This document shows, in pieces, positions 26,217 through 34,828 of a DNA stretch of 37,888 nucleotides. The stretch lies in assembly GCA_016784545.1 (NCBI GenBank), contig JADHUM010000003.1, forward strand, positions 67,983 to 105,870, written 5' to 3'. Every line of letters starts with the position of its first letter. Position 1 is the first letter of the stretch. The translations under genes were made by a program, and so were the position numbers. The notes below the pieces were generated by a model. The model saw only the letters and a list, made by a program, of their open reading frames with translations, searched no databases and had not been told where the DNA came from. The DNA comes from Candidatus Neomarinimicrobiota bacterium. GTDB taxonomy: Bacteria > Fidelibacterota > UBA8477 > JABMPR01.

Positions 26217-26550
26217 ATGGCGGTCTCAGATTAATTTGTAAAGCGTGGATTTCCAAACAAAAATTATAGACTAAAAGCCCGATATGTCCCGAGGAGTTGA
26301 CATGATAGCGTTTTGAAAAACCTATCAAAAGCAATTGATGTTCTTGTCATAATTGTTGGTCTGCAGATTTGTTGATAGAAGCAACACTTTCAAATTGTTA
26401 TTTATACTCATATTGGGTAGTTTGGTAGATGGTTTAATTCACATTGGTTTCAATTTATGAGCTGGGGGGCTCCTTTCTCCCATCTCCAAGGAAAATGGCG
26501 ATGCTCTTTTTCCGACCAGGAATGAGTTTATAGTTTGAGGGGAAAACCAG
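26217..26550. other. Divergent intergenic region, phoH / TonB receptor operon
   Basis: 334 nt between divergent genes, AT-rich, with no convincing coding frame. TTGACA occurs at 26297 and TATACT at 26403, but neither has a partner at proper spacing, so I do not call a promoter. A GAGC..GCTC hairpin lies near 26459-26472. The plus-strand gene has a good Shine-Dalgarno (GAGGGGA). Confidence 0.35.
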
Positions 26551-29079
26551 ATGAATGTTCATGATTTTTTTCGTAAACCTTACCGCTTCGCCATATTCCT
26601 TTGTACGCTTATACTAATATTACCACATCCACTTCAGGCTGGAGTAACTGGTAAGATAAGTGGGACCATTACCCAGCAGGAGTCTGGCGATCCACTTGTC
26701 GGTGCAACTATTCAGATTGTGGGCACCAACTTTGGTCGCATCTCTGATGAACATGGTCGTTTTGTCATCCTTAATATCCCCCCTGGAAACTACACACTCA
26801 AGGTTTCATTTATTGGCTTCGAAACTGTGCTCATTGGTAATGTTCCCGTTACTGCAGATCTGACAACCTTATTTAACCTCCCTCTAAAAACCTCTGTGCT
26901 AGAAGGTCAGGAAGTCATTGTCCATGCCAGTGAGGGCGTTATTGACAAAGATCTCGCAGGGACGAGGGCAGTTGTAACTCAAGAGGAATTTAATACACTC
27001 CCGATTACTCAAATGGTGGAGGCTTTGACACTCCAATCAGGCGTGGTGAACACAAATAACTATCTGTATGTTCGTGGTGGGCGTTCAAATCAAGTCGCTT
27101 ACCTCATTGATGGTGTCTATGTACAAGATCCACTTTTAGGCTCCTTCTCCAATGACCTGGGGACGAATACGATTCAGGAATTATCTCTCCTCAGTGGAAC
27201 ATTTAATGCGGAGTATGGAAACGCCATGAGCGGGATTGTGAACATTGTTACTCGTGAAGGTGGACGCAGTTGGAAGTCCAGAGTTGAAAGCAGAACCGGA
27301 ATATTCCAAAACCGTGATGCCAATAAATCTGAAGGTCAAAAAACCACCTGGGATTTCGGTGGTCCACTGCTGGGTGATTATTTAAGAGTTTTTATCTCGG
27401 GACAACACTTAAGCAAGGATAGCTATCTGCCCTGGGGCTTCCATAACGAAGACTCTTATACAACCAAATTGACCTATACCGGTATATCCAATTTGAGAAT
27501 CAACAGCATGTATCGGGATTCATGGAAAAGATACAAATACTATCGTCACAGTTGGAAATATATTCCAGAACAATATTACCAATATGAATCAACTCGACGT
27601 CATCTCAACCTGAATCTCACCCATACCCTGAGCGAGAATTTGTTCTATGAATTAAGAATGTCTCAATACGAACAAGACTTTCGGCAAGGAGTCTGGATAG
27701 ATTCCACTTCTTCCTGGAAAGACAGCAGCGAATATGAGCCTTATAGCAGCTACGAATGGTATACTGAAGTAGGCAATGGACATGAATTTTATGCTCGCAG
27801 GGATCCTCCAACCTATACTATCTCTGCTACAAAAACTTTTGACTTTCGTGGCGATATTATCTGGCAAATGAATAGCTGGAATGAACTAAAGCTGGGACTT
27901 CAGTATAAGCACCATGATCTGGACATGGAGAACCCCTACGATCCTCAGCGAGCCAACCCCTACCGTGATGAATACCACATGACGCCAGTTGAAATAGCAG
28001 GGTACTTTCAGGACAAAATTGAGCTGGCTTTTATTGTCATCAATCTGGGTTTACGCTTTGATCAGATGGATGGCAAGACAAGCTACCGCAAAGATCCCCT
28101 GGATGAAGCAACCCGTGTGATGTCCACGTCCAAGAGTCAAATCAGCCCCAGATTGGGTATCGCACATCCCATATCGGACAAAACCAAAATTCATTTTGCA
28201 TATGGTCATTTCTTCCAGAACCCACCTTATGCCTATCTGTATAACAGGTTGAATTATGATGTCACTGTAAGTGCACCTGTCTTCGGTGACCCTGACATGG
28301 ATGCCGAGAGAACCATCGCGTACGAGATTGGGATAACGCATCAATTTAACGCCGCACTTCTGGGTCGATTTAATGCGTATTTCAAGGATATTTCCGGCTT
28401 AGTGGGTACACACTATTTTGCGCCCTTTACGGAGGATGCACCTGATCGATACGCTGGCTATACCCTCATTATTAACGAAGATTATGCCTTCTCAAAAGGT
28501 TTCGAAATCAATTTTGATTTTAAGCCAACGGACTTCTTCTCCACCGCAATGACCTACACCTACTCCATTGCCAAAGGAAGCGCCTCTTTCGCTGATGAGC
28601 AATATCCAAGTACCACAGAATCAAGCATTCTCTATAATCTGGATTTTGACCGGACCCATGGCCTGAACGTTTATGGATCATTACGAGTGGGGAAATCCAG
28701 TGGATTAAAGGTGTTCAACCGCTTCCCCTTTTCCAGAACGGACCTGGGTTTTGTCTTCCGGGCAAGCTCAGGCAGACCCTATACTCCCGTGTGGAAAGGT
28801 ATTGAACTTGTGGAAATAAATTCACTCCGCAAGCCCTCTACATACTCGTTGGATATGATAGCAGGTAAAAGATTTAATCTGCCTGGTAAACTCTCGGCAA
28901 GAACATTCCTTGAAGTTCAGAATCTTACCAATGCCAGAAACGTACTCTCTGTCTTTACCAGCACCGGTGAACCCGACTACACCCTAGACCCTGGACACAG
29001 CGAGGAGTATATGCACAATCCTGGCAATTTCGGACCTCCCCGTACCATCAGATTCGGTCTGTCATTGGATTGGAGATAA
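26551..29079 (+). CDS. TonB-dependent outer-membrane receptor, operon partner of a PorV-like protein
   Basis: 842 aa. A signal peptide (about 1-31, ending LQAG) is followed by a carboxypeptidase-regulatory-like domain (about 33-115: GKISGTITQQESGDPLVGAT, DEHGRFVILNIPPGNYTLKV). The plug domain (about 130-235) has YLYVRGGRSNQVAYLIDGV and FNAEYGNAMSGIVNIVTREG. The remaining roughly 600 residues form the barrel (for example LGLRFDQMDGKTSY, FHFAYGHFFQNPPYAYL-like IHFAYGHFFQNPPYAYLYN). It probably imports or passes a large substrate using TonB energy. It is the first gene of a compact operon, separated from the next ATG by only 2 nt. The substrate is not predictable. The last residues are LSLDWR, lacking the usual terminal Phe. 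Confidence 0.92.
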   Translation: MNVHDFFRKPYRFAIFLCTLILILPHPLQAGVTGKISGTITQQESGDPLVGATIQIVGTNFGRISDEHGRFVILNIPPGNYTLKVSFIGFETVLIGNVPVTADLTTLFNLPLKTSVLEGQEVIVHASEGVIDKDLAGTRAVVTQEEFNTLPITQMVEALTLQSGVVNTNNYLYVRGGRSNQVAYLIDGVYVQDPLLGSFSNDLGTNTIQELSLLSGTFNAEYGNAMSGIVNIVTREGGRSWKSRVESRTGIFQNRDANKSEGQKTTWDFGGPLLGDYLRVFISGQHLSKDSYLPWGFHNEDSYTTKLTYTGISNLRINSMYRDSWKRYKYYRHSWKYIPEQYYQYESTRRHLNLNLTHTLSENLFYELRMSQYEQDFRQGVWIDSTSSWKDSSEYEPYSSYEWYTEVGNGHEFYARRDPPTYTISATKTFDFRGDIIWQMNSWNELKLGLQYKHHDLDMENPYDPQRANPYRDEYHMTPVEIAGYFQDKIELAFIVINLGLRFDQMDGKTSYRKDPLDEATRVMSTSKSQISPRLGIAHPISDKTKIHFAYGHFFQNPPYAYLYNRLNYDVTVSAPVFGDPDMDAERTIAYEIGITHQFNAALLGRFNAYFKDISGLVGTHYFAPFTEDAPDRYAGYTLIINEDYAFSKGFEINFDFKPTDFFSTAMTYTYSIAKGSASFADEQYPSTTESSILYNLDFDRTHGLNVYGSLRVGKSSGLKVFNRFPFSRTDLGFVFRASSGRPYTPVWKGIELVEINSLRKPSTYSLDMIAGKRFNLPGKLSARTFLEVQNLTNARNVLSVFTSTGEPDYTLDPGHSEEYMHNPGNFGPPRTIRFGLSLDWR

Positions 29080-29081
29080 TT

Positions 29082-31892
29082 ATGAACACTAAAATATTTG
29101 GTCACATTCTCCTCATCATCATGCTTCTTCCCATGTCATTGGGTGCTAGTGAAAAAGATCTCGATAAAGAGAAAAGAGCAGCCTTCAAACCGTCTATCCT
29201 GGAAATATCCGATCGTGCCAAGGGCGTTCATGATGCCAGCAATATCGGATTGTATTTTACAAATTATGGACGAATCTCTCGAGGAACCTTTGCTTCCAGA
29301 TACGCAGGTGAGTATCCCATTAATAGCGATCACAATTATATCTGGAAATTGATGCCTCTGGTCGGTGTCGCACCGGATAGAGCTGCCGGTCGGGCTGCCA
29401 ACGTGATCCAATCCGTCTATATCTCGAATATCGAATGGGAAGCTGTACCGGATTTCCACAATCCTGCTCGTGCATCTATTGCATTTAGCGATGACCCTAT
29501 CACATGGCCAGCTTCCGTCTGGTTTTTCCATGATGACCAGGACAACTCACTCTTTGTATCAAATCAGGATAGCTATTGCGCCTACAATGATGCAAACAAT
29601 ACGGTTGAGGTTTTGGGTATTCAAACGATCAAGACGGGCTATGCTTTTGCCAATCCTGATATAAAGGACATGGTCTTTTTCAAATTTGAGATCACTAACC
29701 AATCTCTTGTGAGCTATGATAGCGTTTATTTTGGTTTTCATCATGATTTTGATATCGGGGGAGATAGTGAATATCGAGATGATTTATTGGGTTGGGACAG
29801 CGCTAACAATTTCATTTATACTTATGATGCAGATAATTATTCTGCTGAGTGGGCAGCACAGCCCGGGGTCATGGGTATCACCATGCTGGAGACCCCATTG
29901 ATCGATGGGTCTATGGCAGGCATCACCGATATGCACTACGGCAGACTTGATTTAGTAGATTCTACACTCATGGCAACACTCTCAAGCAATTTGGATTTGC
30001 TTCCTGTTGGTGTAAGTCCGGTGAATTTTTTTAACACCGGTAGTTCTCCTGATATACATTTTGATGATCCTGGATTGATTCCCCCTTCCGGTGCTGATAT
30101 CTATGGCACCATTTCTTCGGGTCCCTATGATCTATCCCCTACAGACACACTCACCTTCATCATCTGCATCATAGCAGGTGATGATATTGATGATCTTTAT
30201 ACAAATCTCACTGCTGCTCAGGCTTTATACGCCAAAAATTTCGTCACAGCTCGACCACCTCAAACTCCGGTCCTTAATGGCATAGCTGGAGATGGATTCA
30301 CAACCCTGTATTGGTCGGATGAAGTTGAATCGGTCCCAGATGAGGCATCAGAAATGATCGATTTTGAAGGCTACCATCTGTATCGGAGTGTAAATGCAGG
30401 GGCATCCTGGGATCAAGTCGATCGTAACCAGGTTTCAGCTGATGGGTTGGATCCAATCCCCCTGGCCAGTTTTGATCGTATTAATGGTATTGGTGATGAT
30501 CTTGGGATGGCTTATTCCTATCGTGATGAGACTGTGATCAATGGCTTTGAATATTGGTATTCTCTGACAGCCTTCGATCATGGGGATTCAGTCACTACCA
30601 GCCTTGAAAGTCCAATTGGCAACAGCCTTAGCCCAAACAATGTCGTAGGACTAACCCCTCGTTCAAATGCCCCAAATCATATTTCTTCAGCGAGCTCAGG
30701 TGTGACCCATACGGGAACCGGTCGCTCCAACTATCTGCTCAAGGTTGACCCCGTTTCACCAGGTTTGCTGAGCGCTTATAAATACATCCTGACGTTCGAT
30801 TATGCTCATCGGCAGGAAATAGGCGATCCTGGAATTCTGTCCTACATTGAAATTGTTGACTCCAGTATTGTGCCCACTAAACATTACGGTTTTGAATTTG
30901 TGTCATCCTCCGCAGCGGATCTTTACACGTTGACACCGTATGAACTCATTTACACCAGTATGCCTTTCTACTGGGATAACATCTGGTCCTATATCTGGGC
31001 TGACTCCGCATTCTATTTAAGTTTTGAGAACACGGATATATCAAAATCACCCAGTCCCGGGGATTATTTCAGTTTGATTTTCGCGGCAACACTTCGTCGT
31101 ATAGAAGGCTCAGACACTAGCATAGTCATGCAATCACAGCAATTTGATCTGGAGACTCCCCTTGTATCAGAGGATGGCCTGATTATGCTTTTTGAACCTC
31201 AGCCAATCTTACAAGATGTCAGTTCCCCACCGCTTCTTAATTTCACCCTTGAATTTGAAGTTCTTGACGAGGCATCTCTGGTAGCATCCAGTTACCAGAT
31301 ATCTGTTTCAGGAGTGGGTAGCGGTCCGGGCAGTGAAACTTTTATTGTCATGCAGGTTGCAAGAGATATGGATGCTGTACTTTTTGAAGCGGATACCTTG
31401 TATACAACGGAATCATTCAATTTTGATGGAATTGAGGCAAGCCTCACCTTTGATCCTGGTAATCCACCTCCAGTGGGTACCATGATTACCTTAACTTCAG
31501 TTCCTCCTTACAGCCCTCATATACAGGATGCCTATACTTTTGGTGTGACAGAGGAGCAAATCAAACCCCTCGATGCGGCAAATGAGTTAGAGTCGATCAG
31601 AGTGGTACCCAATCCATACCTTGCTGGTTCACTCTGGGAGTCTGAATATGGCAGTTACCGACGGGAGCCCATCCGTCAAATACAATTCATCAATCTTCCC
31701 ATGGAATGTGAGATCAACATATTCACCCTGTCAGGTGATTTGATCAAGACGCTGGAGCATAATGAAAATCATGGCACTGAGACCTGGGATATGCGGGCTG
31801 AAGGAGGTCGGGAAATCGTTTCCGGCATTTACCTCTACCAAGTGAAGAGTGCTGGTCTGGAATATTTAAATCGATTCGCGGTGATCAAATGA
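29082..31892 (+). CDS. Large secreted protein with C-terminal sorting domain, unknown function
   Basis: 936 aa from ATG 29082 (a TTG at 29070 is in frame, but GGAG sits 6 nt before the ATG). A signal peptide (NTKIFGHILLIIMLLPMSLG) is followed by a long beta-rich region with no domain I recognise (about 45-390; FTNYGRISRGTFASRY, FFKFEITNQSLVSYDSVYFG). A fibronectin-III-like segment follows (about 400-520, AGDGFTTLYWSDEVES, YSLTAFDHGDSV). The C-terminal sorting domain is about 845-936 (IRVVPNPYLAGSLWESEYG, INIFTLSGDLIKTLEHN, SGIYLYQVKS). It lies between a TonB receptor and a PorV-like protein in one operon, so it is likely the exported cargo or surface partner of that pair. Confidence 0.82.
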   Translation: MNTKIFGHILLIIMLLPMSLGASEKDLDKEKRAAFKPSILEISDRAKGVHDASNIGLYFTNYGRISRGTFASRYAGEYPINSDHNYIWKLMPLVGVAPDRAAGRAANVIQSVYISNIEWEAVPDFHNPARASIAFSDDPITWPASVWFFHDDQDNSLFVSNQDSYCAYNDANNTVEVLGIQTIKTGYAFANPDIKDMVFFKFEITNQSLVSYDSVYFGFHHDFDIGGDSEYRDDLLGWDSANNFIYTYDADNYSAEWAAQPGVMGITMLETPLIDGSMAGITDMHYGRLDLVDSTLMATLSSNLDLLPVGVSPVNFFNTGSSPDIHFDDPGLIPPSGADIYGTISSGPYDLSPTDTLTFIICIIAGDDIDDLYTNLTAAQALYAKNFVTARPPQTPVLNGIAGDGFTTLYWSDEVESVPDEASEMIDFEGYHLYRSVNAGASWDQVDRNQVSADGLDPIPLASFDRINGIGDDLGMAYSYRDETVINGFEYWYSLTAFDHGDSVTTSLESPIGNSLSPNNVVGLTPRSNAPNHISSASSGVTHTGTGRSNYLLKVDPVSPGLLSAYKYILTFDYAHRQEIGDPGILSYIEIVDSSIVPTKHYGFEFVSSSAADLYTLTPYELIYTSMPFYWDNIWSYIWADSAFYLSFENTDISKSPSPGDYFSLIFAATLRRIEGSDTSIVMQSQQFDLETPLVSEDGLIMLFEPQPILQDVSSPPLLNFTLEFEVLDEASLVASSYQISVSGVGSGPGSETFIVMQVARDMDAVLFEADTLYTTESFNFDGIEASLTFDPGNPPPVGTMITLTSVPPYSPHIQDAYTFGVTEEQIKPLDAANELESIRVVPNPYLAGSLWESEYGSYRREPIRQIQFINLPMECEINIFTLSGDLIKTLEHNENHGTETWDMRAEGGREIVSGIYLYQVKSAGLEYLNRFAVIK

Positions 31893-32908
31893 GAACTCTA
31901 TCAAATAATACGACGCTCAAATCTGTCATTGCATTATTCATGGTCCTCATGTTCAATCAAACTGGGTTGGGACAGAACAAGAATCTGGGTACAGCGGGTG
32001 CCCAATTTTTAAAAATTCCTGTTGGTGCTCGCGCTGCAGCACTGGGAGGTGCAGTCACCGGTCTGTCAGATGATGCGACCTCACTTTTCTGGAATCCAGC
32101 GGGTATAACCCAGGACCACACCCACTCACTGCATGTTTCGCAGATTCCATGGATGACCTACTTCAACATCACGGCAGTTGGCTACACAATCAATCTTCCT
32201 CGAAGAGGCACCCTTGGCTTCCACTTCAGGGCACTTGGTATGGAGAAAATGGAAATCACTACTGAATTGGAGCCCAATGGGACGGGAGAATTTTTCGACT
32301 CCCAGGATATTGAAATTGGAGTGAGTTATGCAGTCAAACTCATCGATCAATTCAGTATTGGTTTTACATCCAAAATTGTCCAACAACGTATCTGGAATGA
32401 AACTGCCACGGCGGTAGCTTTGGACATTGGCACCCTCTATCATATTCATTATCGGAATACAGCTATTGCCATGTCCATGAGGAACTTTGGACCAGATTTA
32501 CAAATGTCTGGTCCAGATTTGCTGGTGTTTTATGATGCTTCTGAAGAATACGCCAATCGCATTCTCCCTGCCAACAAGAAAACCGACGCTTATCCACTAC
32601 CATTGATTTTTCAGTTTGGTCTTACAAGCGATGTTATCAACTCGCCCTTTTGGCATTCAACTATTGGTCTGGATATTGTCCACTTTAATGACAATGATGA
32701 ACAAGTCCTGGTTGGTCTTGAAAACACTGTCGCTCAGCACTTTGTTATCAGGGGTGGATACAGAACCAATTCGGATGAAGCAAGCGCAAGTCTGGGTGTG
32801 GGGCTCAATCAACGCATCGACAAAATGGTCATCAAGTTGGATTACGCCTTTGTCATGCATGAACACCTGGGGGATACCCGGTTTTTGTCATTGAATTTGA
32901 TGTTTTAA
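31889..32908 (+). CDS. PorV/PorQ-family outer-membrane protein
   Basis: 339 aa. A signal peptide (about 1-29, ending GLGQ) is followed by the family opening GTAGAQFLKIPVGARAAALG and GAVTGLSDDATSLFWNPAGI, then a FadL-like barrel (LGFHFRALGMEKMEI, LDYAFVMHEHLGDTRFLSL). In type IX secretion PorV shuttles sorting-domain cargo to the attachment complex on the outer membrane. The ATG overlaps the stop of the upstream cargo gene (ATGA), so translation is probably coupled. Other PorV/UPF0164 relatives have no proven role, so the export function here is inference from the operon. Confidence 0.88.
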   Translation: MRTLSNNTTLKSVIALFMVLMFNQTGLGQNKNLGTAGAQFLKIPVGARAAALGGAVTGLSDDATSLFWNPAGITQDHTHSLHVSQIPWMTYFNITAVGYTINLPRRGTLGFHFRALGMEKMEITTELEPNGTGEFFDSQDIEIGVSYAVKLIDQFSIGFTSKIVQQRIWNETATAVALDIGTLYHIHYRNTAIAMSMRNFGPDLQMSGPDLLVFYDASEEYANRILPANKKTDAYPLPLIFQFGLTSDVINSPFWHSTIGLDIVHFNDNDEQVLVGLENTVAQHFVIRGGYRTNSDEASASLGVGLNQRIDKMVIKLDYAFVMHEHLGDTRFLSLNLMF

Positions 32909-32935
32909 TTTTTTGAGAGGTTAGAACGCAATGTA

Positions 32936-32972
32936 CACCAGGTGAGGATTCGAATCCTCGCTTGGTTTGGTG
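32936..32972. terminator. Palindrome between converging genes
   Basis: A 16-base perfect palindrome GAGGATTCGAATCCTC (32944-32959) is nested in CACCA (32936-32940) and TGGTG (32968-32972). It lies in the 71-nt gap between convergent stops. There is no T-run, so it could be a bidirectional barrier or a binding site more than a classic terminator. It superficially resembles a tRNA T-arm. Confidence 0.3.
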
Positions 32973-32979
32973 GATACAA

Positions 32980-34305
32980 TTATGCTCGTGGTTCAGCAAG
33001 CACCTTACGCATCACAGAAAATTCGCCTGGGTCATGATTGAAAGGGATATAGCCTAACCCTGTACCGCCATGAACCACATCGACAGGACGTTTTTTGGCG
33101 TTGAATAACTCTTCGACCACCATCTCGACTGTTCTATCTGGAGAAATGACTTCCAAGGTCTCGCCTACCCTGATTTGATTTTTAATTTCAAATTCAAGCA
33201 ATTGGGATGATTTGTCCCAGCCTGTGACCATACCAGCATTCTGATGGGTAAAGTCCTGTGAAGAAGGATCCACATAATTCTGTCCATATTCCTGGGGATT
33301 CTTGGTATAGAATCCGGAGATGTATCCACGATGAGCAATACCAATCAGGTCTTCAAGGTTTTTTGAATCGAAAGGACGATCTGCCTGCATGTCATCGATG
33401 GCTTTGCGATATGAACGAGCTGTCATGGCTGCATAATAAACTGATTTTGTGCGTCCCTCAATTTTGTAGCTGACAATTCCTGCATCTCGCATTTGCTGGA
33501 GCAACTCAATGGAGCAAAGATCTTTGGCATTCATCATATACGTGCCGTGCTCATCTTCTTTCATGTCAAAGTATTGACCGGGGCGTTTGGGTTCTTCCAG
33601 GAAATATCCATCTTCAGGAGGGGTGTAGGGTGCATCAATTTGAATGATATCCTGACTTTCCATCTCCAACAGGCTTGGAGATTTCTGGCCAAAATTATAG
33701 CCCCAGCGACAGGAGTTGGTACAGGTTCCCTGATTGGCATCCATATTATTCATATAGTTGGTAATCAGGCATCTTCCTGAATAGGCAATGCAGATGGCAC
33801 CATGCACAAAGGCTTCCAATTCAACATGTGGAACCTTGGCATGTATTTCGGCTATTTCTTTCAGGCTCAATTCCCTGGAAAGAATTATTCTGGTCACACC
33901 CTGATCTCTCCAGAAATCTGCACTGGCCCAATTGGTGCAATTTGCCTGAGTGGACAAATGAATATCCAATTGAGGAAATTCTTTACGTGCGAGGTGAATG
34001 AGGCCAGGATCAGCCATGATCATGGCGTCTGGATCATATTTGAGCATACGTTCCATCTCATCCATAAAGCCCTTTATCTTGGTGTTATGGGCATAGATGT
34101 TCATGGTGAGATATAGTTTTTTGCCTAAATCATGGGTATAAGCAATTCCGTCAAGCAAAGATTCTTTTCTAAATTCGTTTTCCCTGGTGCGCAAGGAGTA
34201 GCGTGGTACACCTGCATAGACAGCGTCTGCCCCATAGGCAAAGGCATATTTCAATTTCTCGAAATTTCCAGCTGGCAATAATAATTCTGAATCTAATTTG
34301 TTCAT
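32980..34305 (-). CDS. U32-family protein, TrhP-like tRNA hydroxylation enzyme
   Basis: 441 aa. It opens with the U32 N-domain (ELLLPAGNFEKLKYAFAYGA, DAVYAG) and carries the U32 signature EAFVHGAICIAYSGRCLITN. Four cysteines (C172, C179, C195, C199 in GTCTNSC) could bind a 4Fe-4S cluster, as in other U32 members. A C-terminal OB-like domain follows (KNQIRVGETLEVISPDRTVE). The closest recognisable type is TrhP (E. coli YegQ), which makes 5-hydroxyuridine at tRNA position 34 using prephenate; RlhA (23S rRNA) is a less likely alternative. A long leader with hairpins lies upstream. Confidence 0.88.
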   Translation of the reverse strand: MNKLDSELLLPAGNFEKLKYAFAYGADAVYAGVPRYSLRTRENEFRKESLLDGIAYTHDLGKKLYLTMNIYAHNTKIKGFMDEMERMLKYDPDAMIMADPGLIHLARKEFPQLDIHLSTQANCTNWASADFWRDQGVTRIILSRELSLKEIAEIHAKVPHVELEAFVHGAICIAYSGRCLITNYMNNMDANQGTCTNSCRWGYNFGQKSPSLLEMESQDIIQIDAPYTPPEDGYFLEEPKRPGQYFDMKEDEHGTYMMNAKDLCSIELLQQMRDAGIVSYKIEGRTKSVYYAAMTARSYRKAIDDMQADRPFDSKNLEDLIGIAHRGYISGFYTKNPQEYGQNYVDPSSQDFTHQNAGMVTGWDKSSQLLEFEIKNQIRVGETLEVISPDRTVEMVVEELFNAKKRPVDVVHGGTGLGYIPFNHDPGEFSVMRKVLAEPRA

Positions 34306-34660
34306 ATATGGGTATTTACCTTATAGTCATTATATAGTGCTCAAATAAGCCATCTGAGAGATGAGAATGCAAACACATAATTCTATTGATCAATCTCACT
34401 TCAGGCTCAATTTTCGGTATGAGCTCAATTGATGTTGGAGTAGCAGATAACCACAGCTCACCACTAAATGTTTCACCTGGAAAATTAAAATATTTTCACA
34501 CTCATCCGGCATAAATAGAAATGAGCTTCTCATCCTACTAGAGCTAATCTCTCTAAGCTCTAGAGATACAACATATTGGGTTCGTGTATATGTCAACCCC
34601 TAATAGTTGTGCGGGTACACCATTCTACCTGAGTATAACAGAATACTAACAAATTGGTAG
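34306..34660 (-). other. Long leader of the U32 gene with hairpins
   Basis: No gene is seen here. On the minus strand a TTGACA (34596-34591) with TATGTT 15 nt downstream is a weak promoter candidate. Right after it comes CTAGAGCT-N10-AGCTCTAG (34538-34563), a perfect 8-bp hairpin, then smaller stems (ATGAG/CTCAT near 34520-34532). A leader of about 250 nt would precede the start at 34305. I do not recognise a known riboswitch. Confidence 0.35.
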
Positions 34661-34689
34661 TTGACAGGGAAAAATTGCCAGTCTATCTT
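34661..34689 (+). promoter_or_regulatory. Sigma70-type promoter of the second TonB receptor
   Basis: TTGACA (34661-34666), a 17-nt spacer and TATCTT (34684-34689). This predicts a start near 34696 and a leader of about 130 nt before the ATG at 34829. Confidence 0.6.
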
Positions 34690-34767
34690 GCGCCGTAATG
34701 GATGGAGAAATTTAAGTAATTTTATGGTGTTCATCTGGAATAAATTTCCTGAAGAACCCATTCATCA

Positions 34768-34783
34768 TGTGATGTCTGTCACA
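34768..34783 (+). promoter_or_regulatory. CRP/FNR-like palindrome TGTGA-N6-TCACA
   Basis: TGTGATGTCTGTCACA matches the core CRP consensus half-sites exactly. It lies 45 nt before the receptor ATG and downstream of the predicted promoter. It could be a repressing site, an activator site for a second undetected promoter, or simply a leader hairpin, since the same bases can pair in RNA. Confidence 0.5.
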
Positions 34784-34828
34784 GTCATTACAATATCGTA
34801 TGTCCAATAAAAGGAGGAAAACAAGAAG

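Noticed and set aside
32931-32975. A tRNA-like 3' end (GGATTCGAATCC with flanking ACCA-like bases)
   Set aside because: The TTCGAA core sits in a perfect palindrome, so a 7-base T-loop cannot form with a proper 5-bp stem. No acceptor, D or anticodon arm is present.
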